Below are positions 6,295 to 13,539 of a stretch of DNA of 13,539 nt, piece after piece. The stretch lies in the NCBI GenBank assembly GCA_045616225.1, contig JAZLGI010000054.1, positions 1 to 13,539 on the forward strand, read 5' to 3'. The notes under the pieces are model-generated. The model was not told where the DNA came from, ran no database searches, and worked only from the letters and a program-made list of their open reading frames with translations. Position 1 is the first letter of the stretch. Each line of letters opens with the position of its first letter. This DNA is from JAZLGI01 sp045616225. GTDB taxonomy: Bacteria > Spirochaetota > Spirochaetia > Sphaerochaetales > Sphaerochaetaceae. Made by a program: the position numbers and the translations under genes.

Positions 6295-9200
6295 ATGATA
6301 AAATGGCGTAACAGTTTTAGTTCTAAAATTCTCTCTAGAGGTCTTGAATATTACAGATATCACAGAGTAATAAAACTCACAAAAAAGAATGAAGCTACTT
6401 ATACAGCTATAGTTGAAGGGGAAAGTGATTATCAGGTTGAAATAAGAAAGGATAGCAGAAACAAACTCATAATGACCTGCTCATGTCCTTATGCAGAAAC
6501 AAGTAACTGTAAACACATGGCTGCAACCATGCTAGCAATTGAACGACATGATTTAGCCTTTCTGCAAGAACAGAAACAAAAAGAGGAAATAGATGAACCG
6601 GATTCTTCAAAGACGCCTAAAGATTTTTTCAAACCACTTCCGGAGGACTCCTACTTTAACTTGGAGCCTGTTTTCAGAAAATATACATTTGAAGAATCTG
6701 ATTATATTAAGGCAAAGAGCCTCATAGAAAGCGGGCAGTTTAGATTTATACGTATTGATTTAGCTTACAGTTATAATGGCTCCCAAGAACTGAGAGCCAC
6801 TGCAAATGATACCTGCATTACACTAGGAAAAAACAGTGTAAGCAATTTCTACAGCATGCAAGATAGACTGGTGTCCTCATTTCATTCAAGTAAACAAAAA
6901 ATGGGAGTTCGCATGATTGCCATTCTCATTCTTTTGAATGATTATCTGAGGAAGGAAAACCCGGGAGATTTTACAGATTTTTCAGGCTTTCAGTTAACAG
7001 ATGTAATTAAGAAACAAAACAGGAAAAGCATTAAAAAGTTATCTTTTGACGAACTTGAAAAGAAAGAACAGGCTTCTTCTATAATAGATATAGTTCCATG
7101 CATTGACTATGAGAACTATTATGACTTTTCCGTATCTTTTTCAATAAAGAAAGAACAAGCCAAAAAGTCTTATATTGTAAAGAATTGCAATACTCTGGCA
7201 GAAGTATTCTCCAAGGAAGGTAGATTAGTATACGGAAAAGACCTTACAGTAGATTTTTCTGTTGATAAACTTTCTGAAAGAGCAAAACTATGTCTGGATT
7301 TTATTCTTTTTTGCAAAAGTATTACTTATAGGAACCTTACACGGGATATCACAATAGACGAAGACAATTTCGAACTGTTTTATAAAATGTTCTCAAAAAC
7401 AGAGGTTCTCAATGTAAATGGACGTGTTGTTGAATTCAAAGAAGGAACGATTAATTTTGATTCAAAAGTCAAACCTATTTTGGTAAATAACAAAGAAGAA
7501 GGACTGAATATAAGATTTGAAGCGTTAAGCTTTTTTTCAGGCACTGATGATAAATTTACAGTGGCTCAAGATTGCTCATGTGTTTACAGAATTCCTAAAG
7601 AAAAGATTGGGCCTTTATCAGAATTGTTTAATAGTTATGAATACAAAAGAAGCAAGGAGTTCTCATGTAATCTGGGAAAGAAGAAGTTAAAAGATTTTTC
7701 TTCTACTGTACTCCCTGCTTTAAAGTATTACGGAAATGTAGATTTTTCAGAGTGTTCTGACATTTCCCAGTGGGAAGCAGATTATGCCTCTTTTTCATTT
7801 AATCTTGATTATTCAGAAGGAAAAGTTTCATGTATTACCAATGTTTCCTATGGCAATGAAAAGTTAAATTTGTTGGACAATAATTCTCAGATTTCCAGAG
7901 ACTTGGAAGCAGAGAACCATGTAAAACTTCAATTGAATGAGATTTTTGGGAATATTGATGACTCCGGTTGGTTTGTTTATGAAGCAGATAAGATTTATCT
8001 TCTTCTTACAAAAGGAATTTCTATTCTTCTTGAGATGGGAGAGGTTAATGCAACAGATTCCTTTAACAACCTAAAGATAAGAAAAAATGTAAAACCGTCA
8101 TCAACAGTATCAATGGATGCAGGTCTTCTTGAATTGGAAATTAAGACTCAGGATTTGTCTGTTCAGGAATTGCTAGAGTTAATTTCAAGCTATAAAAAGA
8201 AAAAGGTTTATCACAGACTCAAGGACGGAAGCTTTGTAGATATTAATGAAAGCGATATTTCTGAAATGTCGGAATTCTTTGATGCTCTTGCTTTAAACAG
8301 GAAAGACCTTATTAAAGGAAAAATCAAAATTCCTGCTTTCAGAGCTTTATACATAGATAAACTTGCAAATGAAAGAAACGGTTTTTTTGTTGAAAGAGAT
8401 GATTCTTTCAAGAATATCATCAGAGACTTTGAGAAGTTTAAAGAGTCAGATGCTGCAGTGCCTGTTTCTTTGTCCAATGTATTGAGAACTTATCAGCAAG
8501 AGGGATTCAAATGGCTAAGCACACTGGGAAAATATGGTTTTGGCGGAATTCTTGCAGATGAGATGGGACTTGGAAAAACACTTCAGATTCTCTCTTATCT
8601 TTTATACAGAAAACAAAAAGGAATAAAAAAACCTTCTTTGGTAGTTTGTCCTGCATCTCTTGTATATAACTGGTCAGCGGAAGCTTCAAAGTTTGTACCG
8701 GAACTATCTGTTTTGACGGTAAGCGGTAAACAAACAGAGCGTGAAGCTCTTATAAAGAACTGCAATTCACATGATCTTGTTTTAACATCTTATGATTTGT
8801 TAAAACGCGACATTGCTGAATATCAGGATTGCATTTTTGATTGCCTAATCATTGATGAGGCTCAGTTTATTAAAAATACCAATACAGAAGCTTCAAAATC
8901 TGTCAAAGCCATTAATTCAAAATTAAGATTTGCATTAACAGGAACTCCAATAGAGAACAGGCTTTCCGAACTATGGTCTATTTTTGATTTTCTTATGCCG
9001 GGATTTCTGTATAACTACGAAACTTTCAGACGTGAATTTGAAACCTCTTCGGATTTGGAAAGGCTTAAAAAAATGATTTCTCCTTTTATTTTGAGACGCC
9101 TTAAGACAGATGTCCTTAAAGACCTGCCGGAGAAAATAGAAGAATGCCGTTTTTCAGAATTAGCCACAGAGCAAAGGAAAATCTATGATGCTCAGGTAAC

Positions 9201-9846
9201 TAAGATAAAGATGAGTCTGAGAAAAACAAAAGAATCAGACTTTAACAAGAATAAGATAGCAATTCTTGCAGAGCTTACCAGACTAAGGCAGATTTGCTGT
9301 GATCCGTCTTTGGTTTTTGAAGATTACAGGGAAAAATCTTCAAAACGTTGTCTTTGTTCGGACTTGATAGAGAGTGCAGTTGACGGTGGCCATAAGGTTT
9401 TGGTCTTTTCACAGTTTGCATCCATGCTGGCTTTTCTTGAAAAGGATCTTGAGAATTCAGGACTTGAGTATTACAAGATAGAAGGGGCAACAGACAAACA
9501 AAAACGTGTTGAGCTTGTCAATGCTTTTAATGAAAATGAGGTTCCTGTGTTTCTGATTTCTCTTAAGGCCGGAGGAACAGGATTGAACTTAACAGGTGCG
9601 GATATAGTTATTCACTATGACCCTTGGTGGAATGTTGCTGTGCAGAATCAGGCTACAGACAGGGCTCACAGAATAGGTCAGAATAAGGTTGTGACAGTGT
9701 ATAAACTGGTAGCAAAGGACACAATAGAAGAGAAAATCATGGAATTGCAGGATAAGAAAAAAAGCCTTGCAGAAGAATTGTTGTCATCTGAGAATGTTTC
9801 ACTCAGTTCTCTGAGCCGTGAAGATATTCTTGAAATACTTGGGTGA
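6295..9846 (+). CDS. SWIM zinc-finger SNF2-family DEAD-like helicase/translocase
   Basis: A 1183-aa ATP-dependent nucleic-acid translocase of the bacterial SNF2 class. A SWIM zinc finger C62-x-C64-x7-C72-x-H74 lies near the N-terminus, preceded by the family-typical ILSRGLEYY segment. A long middle region (about 90-700) corresponds in position to the bacterial SNF2-associated region. The ATPase core follows: Q-motif near LRTYQQEGFKWL (730-741), Walker A DEMGLGKT (755-762), DEAQ box (854-857), TGTP motif III (882-885), and a helicase C-terminal lobe from about 1020 with AGGTGLNL and DRAHRIGQ (1122-1129). These proteins bind DNA through SWIM and remodel protein-DNA complexes; the target here is unknown. 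The start is kept at 6295 because the SWIM-associated sequence begins immediately, although no ribosome site precedes it. The radical SAM gene follows after 31 nt. Confidence 0.93.
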   Translation: MIKWRNSFSSKILSRGLEYYRYHRVIKLTKKNEATYTAIVEGESDYQVEIRKDSRNKLIMTCSCPYAETSNCKHMAATMLAIERHDLAFLQEQKQKEEIDEPDSSKTPKDFFKPLPEDSYFNLEPVFRKYTFEESDYIKAKSLIESGQFRFIRIDLAYSYNGSQELRATANDTCITLGKNSVSNFYSMQDRLVSSFHSSKQKMGVRMIAILILLNDYLRKENPGDFTDFSGFQLTDVIKKQNRKSIKKLSFDELEKKEQASSIIDIVPCIDYENYYDFSVSFSIKKEQAKKSYIVKNCNTLAEVFSKEGRLVYGKDLTVDFSVDKLSERAKLCLDFILFCKSITYRNLTRDITIDEDNFELFYKMFSKTEVLNVNGRVVEFKEGTINFDSKVKPILVNNKEEGLNIRFEALSFFSGTDDKFTVAQDCSCVYRIPKEKIGPLSELFNSYEYKRSKEFSCNLGKKKLKDFSSTVLPALKYYGNVDFSECSDISQWEADYASFSFNLDYSEGKVSCITNVSYGNEKLNLLDNNSQISRDLEAENHVKLQLNEIFGNIDDSGWFVYEADKIYLLLTKGISILLEMGEVNATDSFNNLKIRKNVKPSSTVSMDAGLLELEIKTQDLSVQELLELISSYKKKKVYHRLKDGSFVDINESDISEMSEFFDALALNRKDLIKGKIKIPAFRALYIDKLANERNGFFVERDDSFKNIIRDFEKFKESDAAVPVSLSNVLRTYQQEGFKWLSTLGKYGFGGILADEMGLGKTLQILSYLLYRKQKGIKKPSLVVCPASLVYNWSAEASKFVPELSVLTVSGKQTEREALIKNCNSHDLVLTSYDLLKRDIAEYQDCIFDCLIIDEAQFIKNTNTEASKSVKAINSKLRFALTGTPIENRLSELWSIFDFLMPGFLYNYETFRREFETSSDLERLKKMISPFILRRLKTDVLKDLPEKIEECRFSELATEQRKIYDAQVTKIKMSLRKTKESDFNKNKIAILAELTRLRQICCDPSLVFEDYREKSSKRCLCSDLIESAVDGGHKVLVFSQFASMLAFLEKDLENSGLEYYKIEGATDKQKRVELVNAFNENEVPVFLISLKAGGTGLNLTGADIVIHYDPWWNVAVQNQATDRAHRIGQNKVVTVYKLVAKDTIEEKIMELQDKKKSLAEELLSSENVSLSSLSREDILEILG

Positions 9847-9868
9847 TTACGTGTTAAATTTGAACAGT

Positions 9869-9873
9869 GAGGT
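9869..9873 (+). promoter_or_regulatory. Ribosome-binding site deciding the radical SAM start
   Basis: GAGG(T) ends five bases before the ATG at 9878. It favours that start over an in-frame candidate at 9818, which would lie inside the helicase gene and add 20 residues unlike the family N-terminus. Confidence 0.65.
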
Positions 9874-9877
9874 TTAT

Positions 9878-11467
9878 ATGAGGCTTAGTATTGAAATTCA
9901 TTGCTGTGCAGGAGAAGAGTCTGTAATGAGTTTTCCTATGGGAGGACTTTGCGTAAAGACTTCTATTAATACTTTTTTAAAGGAAAAATGTACTGCAGCC
10001 TTATTTGAACACACTTTGCAGGATTCAAGCGAAGCATCTGCAAAACTATGTGCAGATAGAAAACCATGGGCGGTAGGTCTTTCTCTTTATATATGGAATT
10101 ATGAATGGTGTATTGATTTTGCAAAGAAACTTAAGAGTCTGGATTCTTCAATAATTATTTTTGCCGGTGGTCCTCAGGTAATGTGCTTTGATGAAGTTCC
10201 TTCCTGTCTTGATTTTATTACTCAGGGAGAAGGGGAACTTAATGTTGTAGACTCTCTTAAAAAATGCATGTGCGGGGAAATGAAAAAAGGAACAATTGTT
10301 CCTGCGTCTCTTCCGGACTTAAATTATGTGCCTTCTGTTTTCTTGTCAGGACAAGCAGACGGAATCATGTCAGGATGTGACAGTGTTCTTTGGGAAATGA
10401 CAAGAGGATGTCCGTTTGGATGTGCATTTTGCTTTGAATCCAGAGGGGAAAAAACTGTCAGAGATTTTCCAATGGATAGAATTTCTGCAGAACTGGATTA
10501 TCTGGTAAAATCAGACGTTCAGAATGTTTTTGTTCTTGACCCTACATTTAATCTTAATAAAGAAAGAGCTAAACAGATTCTTGAAATGCTTATAGACAGA
10601 AGTCCTTCACATATTCATTACACATTTGAAATAAGGGCAGAGCTTATAGATGAGGAAATGGCAGTATTGTTTGCAACTTTAAACTGCAGTCTTCAGATTG
10701 GGCTTCAGAGTGCAAACAAGTCTGTTCTTGAGAAGATAGGGAGAAGTTTTGACAGAAATTTATTTGCCCAAAAGGTAAAGCTTTTGCAGAAAAACGGTGT
10801 GTCTTACGGAATTGATATAATAATTGGACTTCCTGAAGATAACCTTCAATCATTCAGAGATACCGTTAATTTTGTTGTTTCGCTTCAGCCTAGTAACATT
10901 GATTGTTTTGTTTTGTCTGTTCTTCCCGGGACTGCTCTTGAGAAGTGTGCTTCAGATTTTGGACTTGTAACAGACAACACTCCTTATCATAACGTAGTAT
11001 CTACGCCTACATTCTTGAAACAGGATATTGAAAGTGCCTGTAATTTGAGATATGCAATGGATTTATTCTATACAAAAGGACAAAGCTGTATGTGGATTCA
11101 TTGCATACTTGAAACCCTTAATATAACAGCATGTAATCTTTTTATGCTCTTTGGAAAATGGTTTAAGCAGACAAACAGAAATGAGGATGAAGATATTTGG
11201 CTTTTGCAGGATGAATTTATTGCATCTTTGTTTGAAAAAACCCAAAATACAAAGCTTCTTTCTGCCATGAAAAGTTTTATGGAACTTCATCAAGGACTTT
11301 GCTATGTTACAGATACAGGAGAAGAAGCTCAGTTGGATTTATGTTATCTGCCGGATGAACTTGCTCTTCTTGACACCATGAGCCTTAAAGAATTTGTTAA
11401 AACCCATAAGCCAAAGAAATGCAACCCTGTACTTGCAATGGAAGAAGGTGAAATCATAATAAGATGA
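9878..11467 (+). CDS. B12-binding-type radical SAM protein of unknown substrate
   Basis: A 529-aa protein. The N-terminal domain (about 1-150) has a Rossmann-like cobalamin-binding-domain pattern: VGLSLYIWN, then FAGGPQ and ITQGEGE, matching the 'GGpe' and 'GEGE' positions of B12-dependent radical SAM enzymes. No DxHxxG cobalamin-ligand motif is visible, so base-off His ligation is not supported. The radical SAM core carries C178-x3-C182-x2-C185 (MTRGCPFGCAFC) for the 4Fe-4S cluster and SAM cleavage. Later elements are FEIRAELID, LQIGLQSAN and GIDIIIGLPEDN. A C-terminal region of about 150 residues resembles the DUF4080-type extension, from memory. Such enzymes carry out methylation, cyclisation or rearrangement; the substrate cannot be inferred. 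It is cotranscribed with the SNF2 helicase (31 nt upstream) and overlaps the SMUG1-like gene by 4 nt. Confidence 0.85.
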   Translation: MRLSIEIHCCAGEESVMSFPMGGLCVKTSINTFLKEKCTAALFEHTLQDSSEASAKLCADRKPWAVGLSLYIWNYEWCIDFAKKLKSLDSSIIIFAGGPQVMCFDEVPSCLDFITQGEGELNVVDSLKKCMCGEMKKGTIVPASLPDLNYVPSVFLSGQADGIMSGCDSVLWEMTRGCPFGCAFCFESRGEKTVRDFPMDRISAELDYLVKSDVQNVFVLDPTFNLNKERAKQILEMLIDRSPSHIHYTFEIRAELIDEEMAVLFATLNCSLQIGLQSANKSVLEKIGRSFDRNLFAQKVKLLQKNGVSYGIDIIIGLPEDNLQSFRDTVNFVVSLQPSNIDCFVLSVLPGTALEKCASDFGLVTDNTPYHNVVSTPTFLKQDIESACNLRYAMDLFYTKGQSCMWIHCILETLNITACNLFMLFGKWFKQTNRNEDEDIWLLQDEFIASLFEKTQNTKLLSAMKSFMELHQGLCYVTDTGEEAQLDLCYLPDELALLDTMSLKEFVKTHKPKKCNPVLAMEEGEIIIR

Positions 11468-12186
11468 GTTTTACAACTGTCCTTTTAGACCGAACAAAAC
11501 AATTAAGCACTCAGGTAAGTTTAATTAAATTCACCTTTGACGGTTTTATTTACAATCCTTTGGATTATGCCTGGGAAACTCACAGTTTGTATCTTTCACG
11601 TTATGTCAGAGAGGGGGCAAATGTAATGTTTTTGGGAATGAATCCGGGACCTTTTGGTATGATGCAAACAGGTGTACCGTTTGGTGAAATAAAAGCTGTA
11701 CGCGAGTACCTGAAAATCTCCGGTAATGTAAGTAAGCCTGCCCAAGAACACCCTGCAAGACCGGTTTTGGGCTTTGACTGTAAAAGAAGTGAGATATCAG
11801 GAAAACGTCTTTGGGGACTTGTAAGTGAAATTTATCAGAATCCTGACGATTTTGCCTCCCAAAACTGTGTTTTCAATTACTGTCCTCTTGGTTTTTTGGA
11901 AAAAGGAAAGACTGCAAAAAATTTTACTCCGGATCATCTTCCAAGAGAAGAAAGAAAGGCTTTGGAAAATCTATGTGACTCTTATCTTTTTGATGTGGTT
12001 GAACTTATAAAGCCAAAATATCTTATTGGTGTGGGAAAATATGCCATGGAAAAATTTCAAAAAACCTTTCCTGCAGGTTATGAGATAAATTGTATTATTC
12101 ATCCAAGTCCGGGGAATCCACAGGCGAACGATAATTGGAACGGCAAAACTTTAGCAAAATTAAAGGACCTTGGAATATGGAAATGA
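11464..12186 (+). CDS. SMUG1-family uracil-DNA glycosylase
   Basis: A 240-aa base-excision-repair glycosylase of UDG superfamily family 3 (SMUG1). Motif 1 is GMNPGPFGM (58-66) with catalytic-water Asn60, followed by QTGVPFGEI with Phe73 at the same spacing as the uracil-stacking Phe of human SMUG1. Asn138 in FNYCPLGFL matches the uracil-reading Asn. Motif 2 is HPSPGNPQAN (213-222) with His213. These diagnostic residues favour SMUG1 over Ung (family 1) or the Fe-S UDGs. It should remove uracil and oxidised pyrimidines such as 5-hydroxymethyluracil from DNA (established for the family; specificity here is inferred). The length fits SMUG1 proteins. The start overlaps the radical SAM stop (ATGA), showing translational coupling, and the end overlaps ispE. 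Confidence 0.92.
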   Translation: MSFTTVLLDRTKQLSTQVSLIKFTFDGFIYNPLDYAWETHSLYLSRYVREGANVMFLGMNPGPFGMMQTGVPFGEIKAVREYLKISGNVSKPAQEHPARPVLGFDCKRSEISGKRLWGLVSEIYQNPDDFASQNCVFNYCPLGFLEKGKTAKNFTPDHLPREERKALENLCDSYLFDVVELIKPKYLIGVGKYAMEKFQKTFPAGYEINCIIHPSPGNPQANDNWNGKTLAKLKDLGIWK

Positions 12187-13004
12187 AAGTATTAGCTCCT
12201 GCAAAGGTAAATTGGCATCTTGAAGTAGGTGAGAAGAGAACTGACGGGTTTCATGAGATTTCTTCTGTATTTCAGAAAATTTCTCTTTCTGATGAGTTGT
12301 TTATATCTTTTGAAGAAGCAAAAGATTTTTCATTTGAATTAAGCGGTCTTGAAGATTTTTGTGAAAAAGGAAAAAGTACACTTGATAAGGCTGCCGGACT
12401 TTGGCATGACAATACTGGCATCAACGCCTGCGTAAAAGTGAGAATAGTGAAAAACATCCCTTCTCAGAGTGGTCTTGGCGGCGGTAGCAGTGATGCGGCT
12501 TCTTTTCTTCTGGCTCTTGAACATCTTGCAGGTTTTCCTTCCAGCCCTATGACATTAATAAGAACAGCAGCAGAAGTAGGAAGTGATGTACCTTTTTTTA
12601 TTTCAGGATGTGATGCTGCCTTGGTAACAGGAAGAGGAGAGTTTGTCTGTCCTATAGAAGCCAGGCATGATTTATCGGGGCTTTTGCTTTTCCCAAAAGC
12701 TCAAAAGGTAAGTACAAAAGAAGCTTATGCAAAAATTGATGAACGTGGTTCTTTTAATGGCTTTACTTATGAATCTGACATTCTTTCCTGTTATAGAAAA
12801 AAGGTTGTAGATTGGAATTTTGATAATGATTTCAAAGCCGTGAACAAAAGACCTCAAATCTCAGTTCCTCAGAATTGTCAGTTACTTCTTACCGGAAGCG
12901 GCAGTTGTTGGGTTGTTGTTTCAGATTCAGGTTTTACAAATGACTTTGTTTCATCTTTCGACGGGACTCTTATTGCCTTTGATACCAAGAGTGTCCAGGT
13001 GTAA
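12177..13004 (+). CDS. ispE: 4-diphosphocytidyl-2-C-methyl-D-erythritol kinase
   Basis: A 275-aa GHMP-family kinase that phosphorylates the 2-hydroxyl of CDP-methylerythritol in the MEP (non-mevalonate) isoprenoid pathway. The N-terminal APAKVNWHL contains the catalytic Lys10, and RTDGFHEISSVFQ matches the substrate-binding 'DGyHel.tvfq' element. The ATP-loop GLGGGSSDAAS is at 99-109. The catalytic Asp is Asp137 in GSDVPFF. The third GHMP motif TGSGS is at 239-243. The length is slightly short but complete. ATG 12177 is chosen because AAAGGA ends nine bases before it. ATG 12183, which makes an ATGA overlap with the previous stop, is a close alternative (273 aa). The last 54 nt overlap a convergent gene. 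It is the last gene of the helicase operon and has no functional link to the glycosylase that I can see. Confidence 0.93.
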   Translation: MEMKVLAPAKVNWHLEVGEKRTDGFHEISSVFQKISLSDELFISFEEAKDFSFELSGLEDFCEKGKSTLDKAAGLWHDNTGINACVKVRIVKNIPSQSGLGGGSSDAASFLLALEHLAGFPSSPMTLIRTAAEVGSDVPFFISGCDAALVTGRGEFVCPIEARHDLSGLLLFPKAQKVSTKEAYAKIDERGSFNGFTYESDILSCYRKKVVDWNFDNDFKAVNKRPQISVPQNCQLLLTGSGSCWVVVSDSGFTNDFVSSFDGTLIAFDTKSVQV

Positions 13005-13539
13005 ATCATAGTAAAGATCTACTTTAAATGAAGAATTTTTGATGTCATAAGTAACACTGGCTCCAAGGTTCATGTTATGGTAAGCCACCATACCTATGGC
13101 TTCTGAGAAAGTAAAGTATGCATAAGCTTTTGCAAAGAAATCAAAGTCTTTTTTCTGCAGATTATATGTTCCAACACCAAACACATCTATTACAAAACGG
13201 TTAAAATACATTCCTAAAAATGAGAATCCGTTCTGAATTTCAAGACTAAGCGGCAAAATCTCTAATTGGGCTCCGATTTTTTGAGGCTTGTTTGAAGCAA
13301 TATCACCGAATATCATGGCTGAATAATGTTCACAACCAAAGCTTGGAAGGTCTATTCTTGCATAAGCAGATGCGTTAATTCCCGTAAAAGCCCAATCAAA
13401 ACGGTTTGTTACAACTCCTGCATTGATATCTGCGTATACAGTGTAACCTTTGTAATCAAAGGTTTTAGAACCTGTTGAATACAGATTGCTGTAATTAAAA
13501 GCAAAAGTATCATATATTCCAAAGGCTTCTTGGAAATTT
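12951..13539 (-). CDS. Beta-rich, probable outer-membrane protein (N-terminal part missing)
   Basis: The reading frame is open from the right window edge down to the TGA at 12951, giving about 195 C-terminal residues. An ATG at 13316 is internal; the frame continues upstream with segments such as NAGVVTNRFDWAFTGINASA. The sequence is rich in Tyr, Phe, Gly and Asn and shows alternating polar/hydrophobic runs (VYADINAGVV, FAKAYAYFTF, FKVDLYYDLHLDTLG), as in beta-barrel or other all-beta envelope proteins. I do not recognise the family. It does not end in the C-terminal aromatic typical of Bam substrates; instead a short charged tail (GIKGNKSPVER) follows the last strand-like segment. That tail is antisense to the end of ispE, with a 54-nt overlap. 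Location in the outer membrane is inference. Confidence 0.65.
   Translation of the reverse strand, partial: NFQEAFGIYDTFAFNYSNLYSTGSKTFDYKGYTVYADINAGVVTNRFDWAFTGINASAYARIDLPSFGCEHYSAMIFGDIASNKPQKIGAQLEILPLSLEIQNGFSFLGMYFNRFVIDVFGVGTYNLQKKDFDFFAKAYAYFTFSEAIGMVAYHNMNLGASVTYDIKNSSFKVDLYYDLHLDTLGIKGNKSPVER

Noticed and set aside
8851..8865. DEAQ instead of DEAH in the SNF2 ATPase motif II
   Set aside because: DEAQ is common in bacterial SNF2 proteins, so this is not an active-site defect.
9847..9877. Cobalamin riboswitch before the B12-type radical SAM gene
   Set aside because: Only 31 nt separate it from the helicase gene, too short for a riboswitch, and no B12-box-like sequence is present.
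1..13539. CRISPR array, insertion sequence, prophage or toxin-antitoxin pair
   Set aside because: No spaced direct repeats, transposase or integrase motifs, terminal inverted repeats or small paired genes were found. Intergenic space is minimal.

Overview
The window (13.5 kb, AT-rich) looks like chromosomal DNA from a Gram-negative-type anaerobe, most likely a spirochete of the Treponema group. This is inferred from a periplasmic-binding-protein amino-acid importer, a beta-rich probable outer-membrane protein, a B12-type radical SAM enzyme and the general codon and base style. No rRNA or other phylogenetic marker confirms it. There is no sign of phage, insertion sequence, CRISPR array or plasmid genes.

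Left part (1-4718): a branched-chain amino acid (or related amide) ABC importer in the order binding protein (5' end missing), permease LivH, permease LivM, ATPase LivG, ATPase LivF. A strong hairpin terminator lies between the binding-protein gene and livH. The permease and ATPase genes overlap by 1-4 nt or sit 1 nt apart. A CBS-CBS-ACT protein, probably a ligand-sensing regulator, follows livF after 48 nt.

Middle (4702-6294): a small Smr-domain protein overlaps the end of the CBS-ACT gene and carries a perfect 12-bp inverted repeat inside its coding sequence. It converges, with an 11-nt overlap, on a minus-strand PAP2-family membrane phosphatase. The roughly 270-nt stretch between the PAP2 gene and the next coding gene holds an extended -10 promoter for PAP2, an imperfect dyad, a TTGACA promoter, tRNA-Asp(GTC), a rho-independent terminator, and a TGnTACAAT promoter placed so close to the next ATG that a leaderless mRNA is predicted.

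Right part (6295-13004): four tightly packed plus-strand genes probably form one operon: a 1183-aa SWIM-finger SNF2 helicase, a B12-binding-type radical SAM protein, a SMUG1-type uracil-DNA glycosylase, and IspE (4-diphosphocytidyl-2-C-methyl-D-erythritol kinase of the MEP isoprenoid pathway). The helicase / radical SAM / SMUG1 association is the most unusual part of the window and may be an uncharacterised nucleic-acid repair or modification cassette. That is inference from gene order.

Right edge (12951-13539): the C-terminal part of a minus-strand beta-rich, probably outer-membrane, protein whose 3' end overlaps the end of ispE by 54 nt. Apart from the 5' UTRs and the PAP2-helicase intergenic region, essentially all the DNA is coding.
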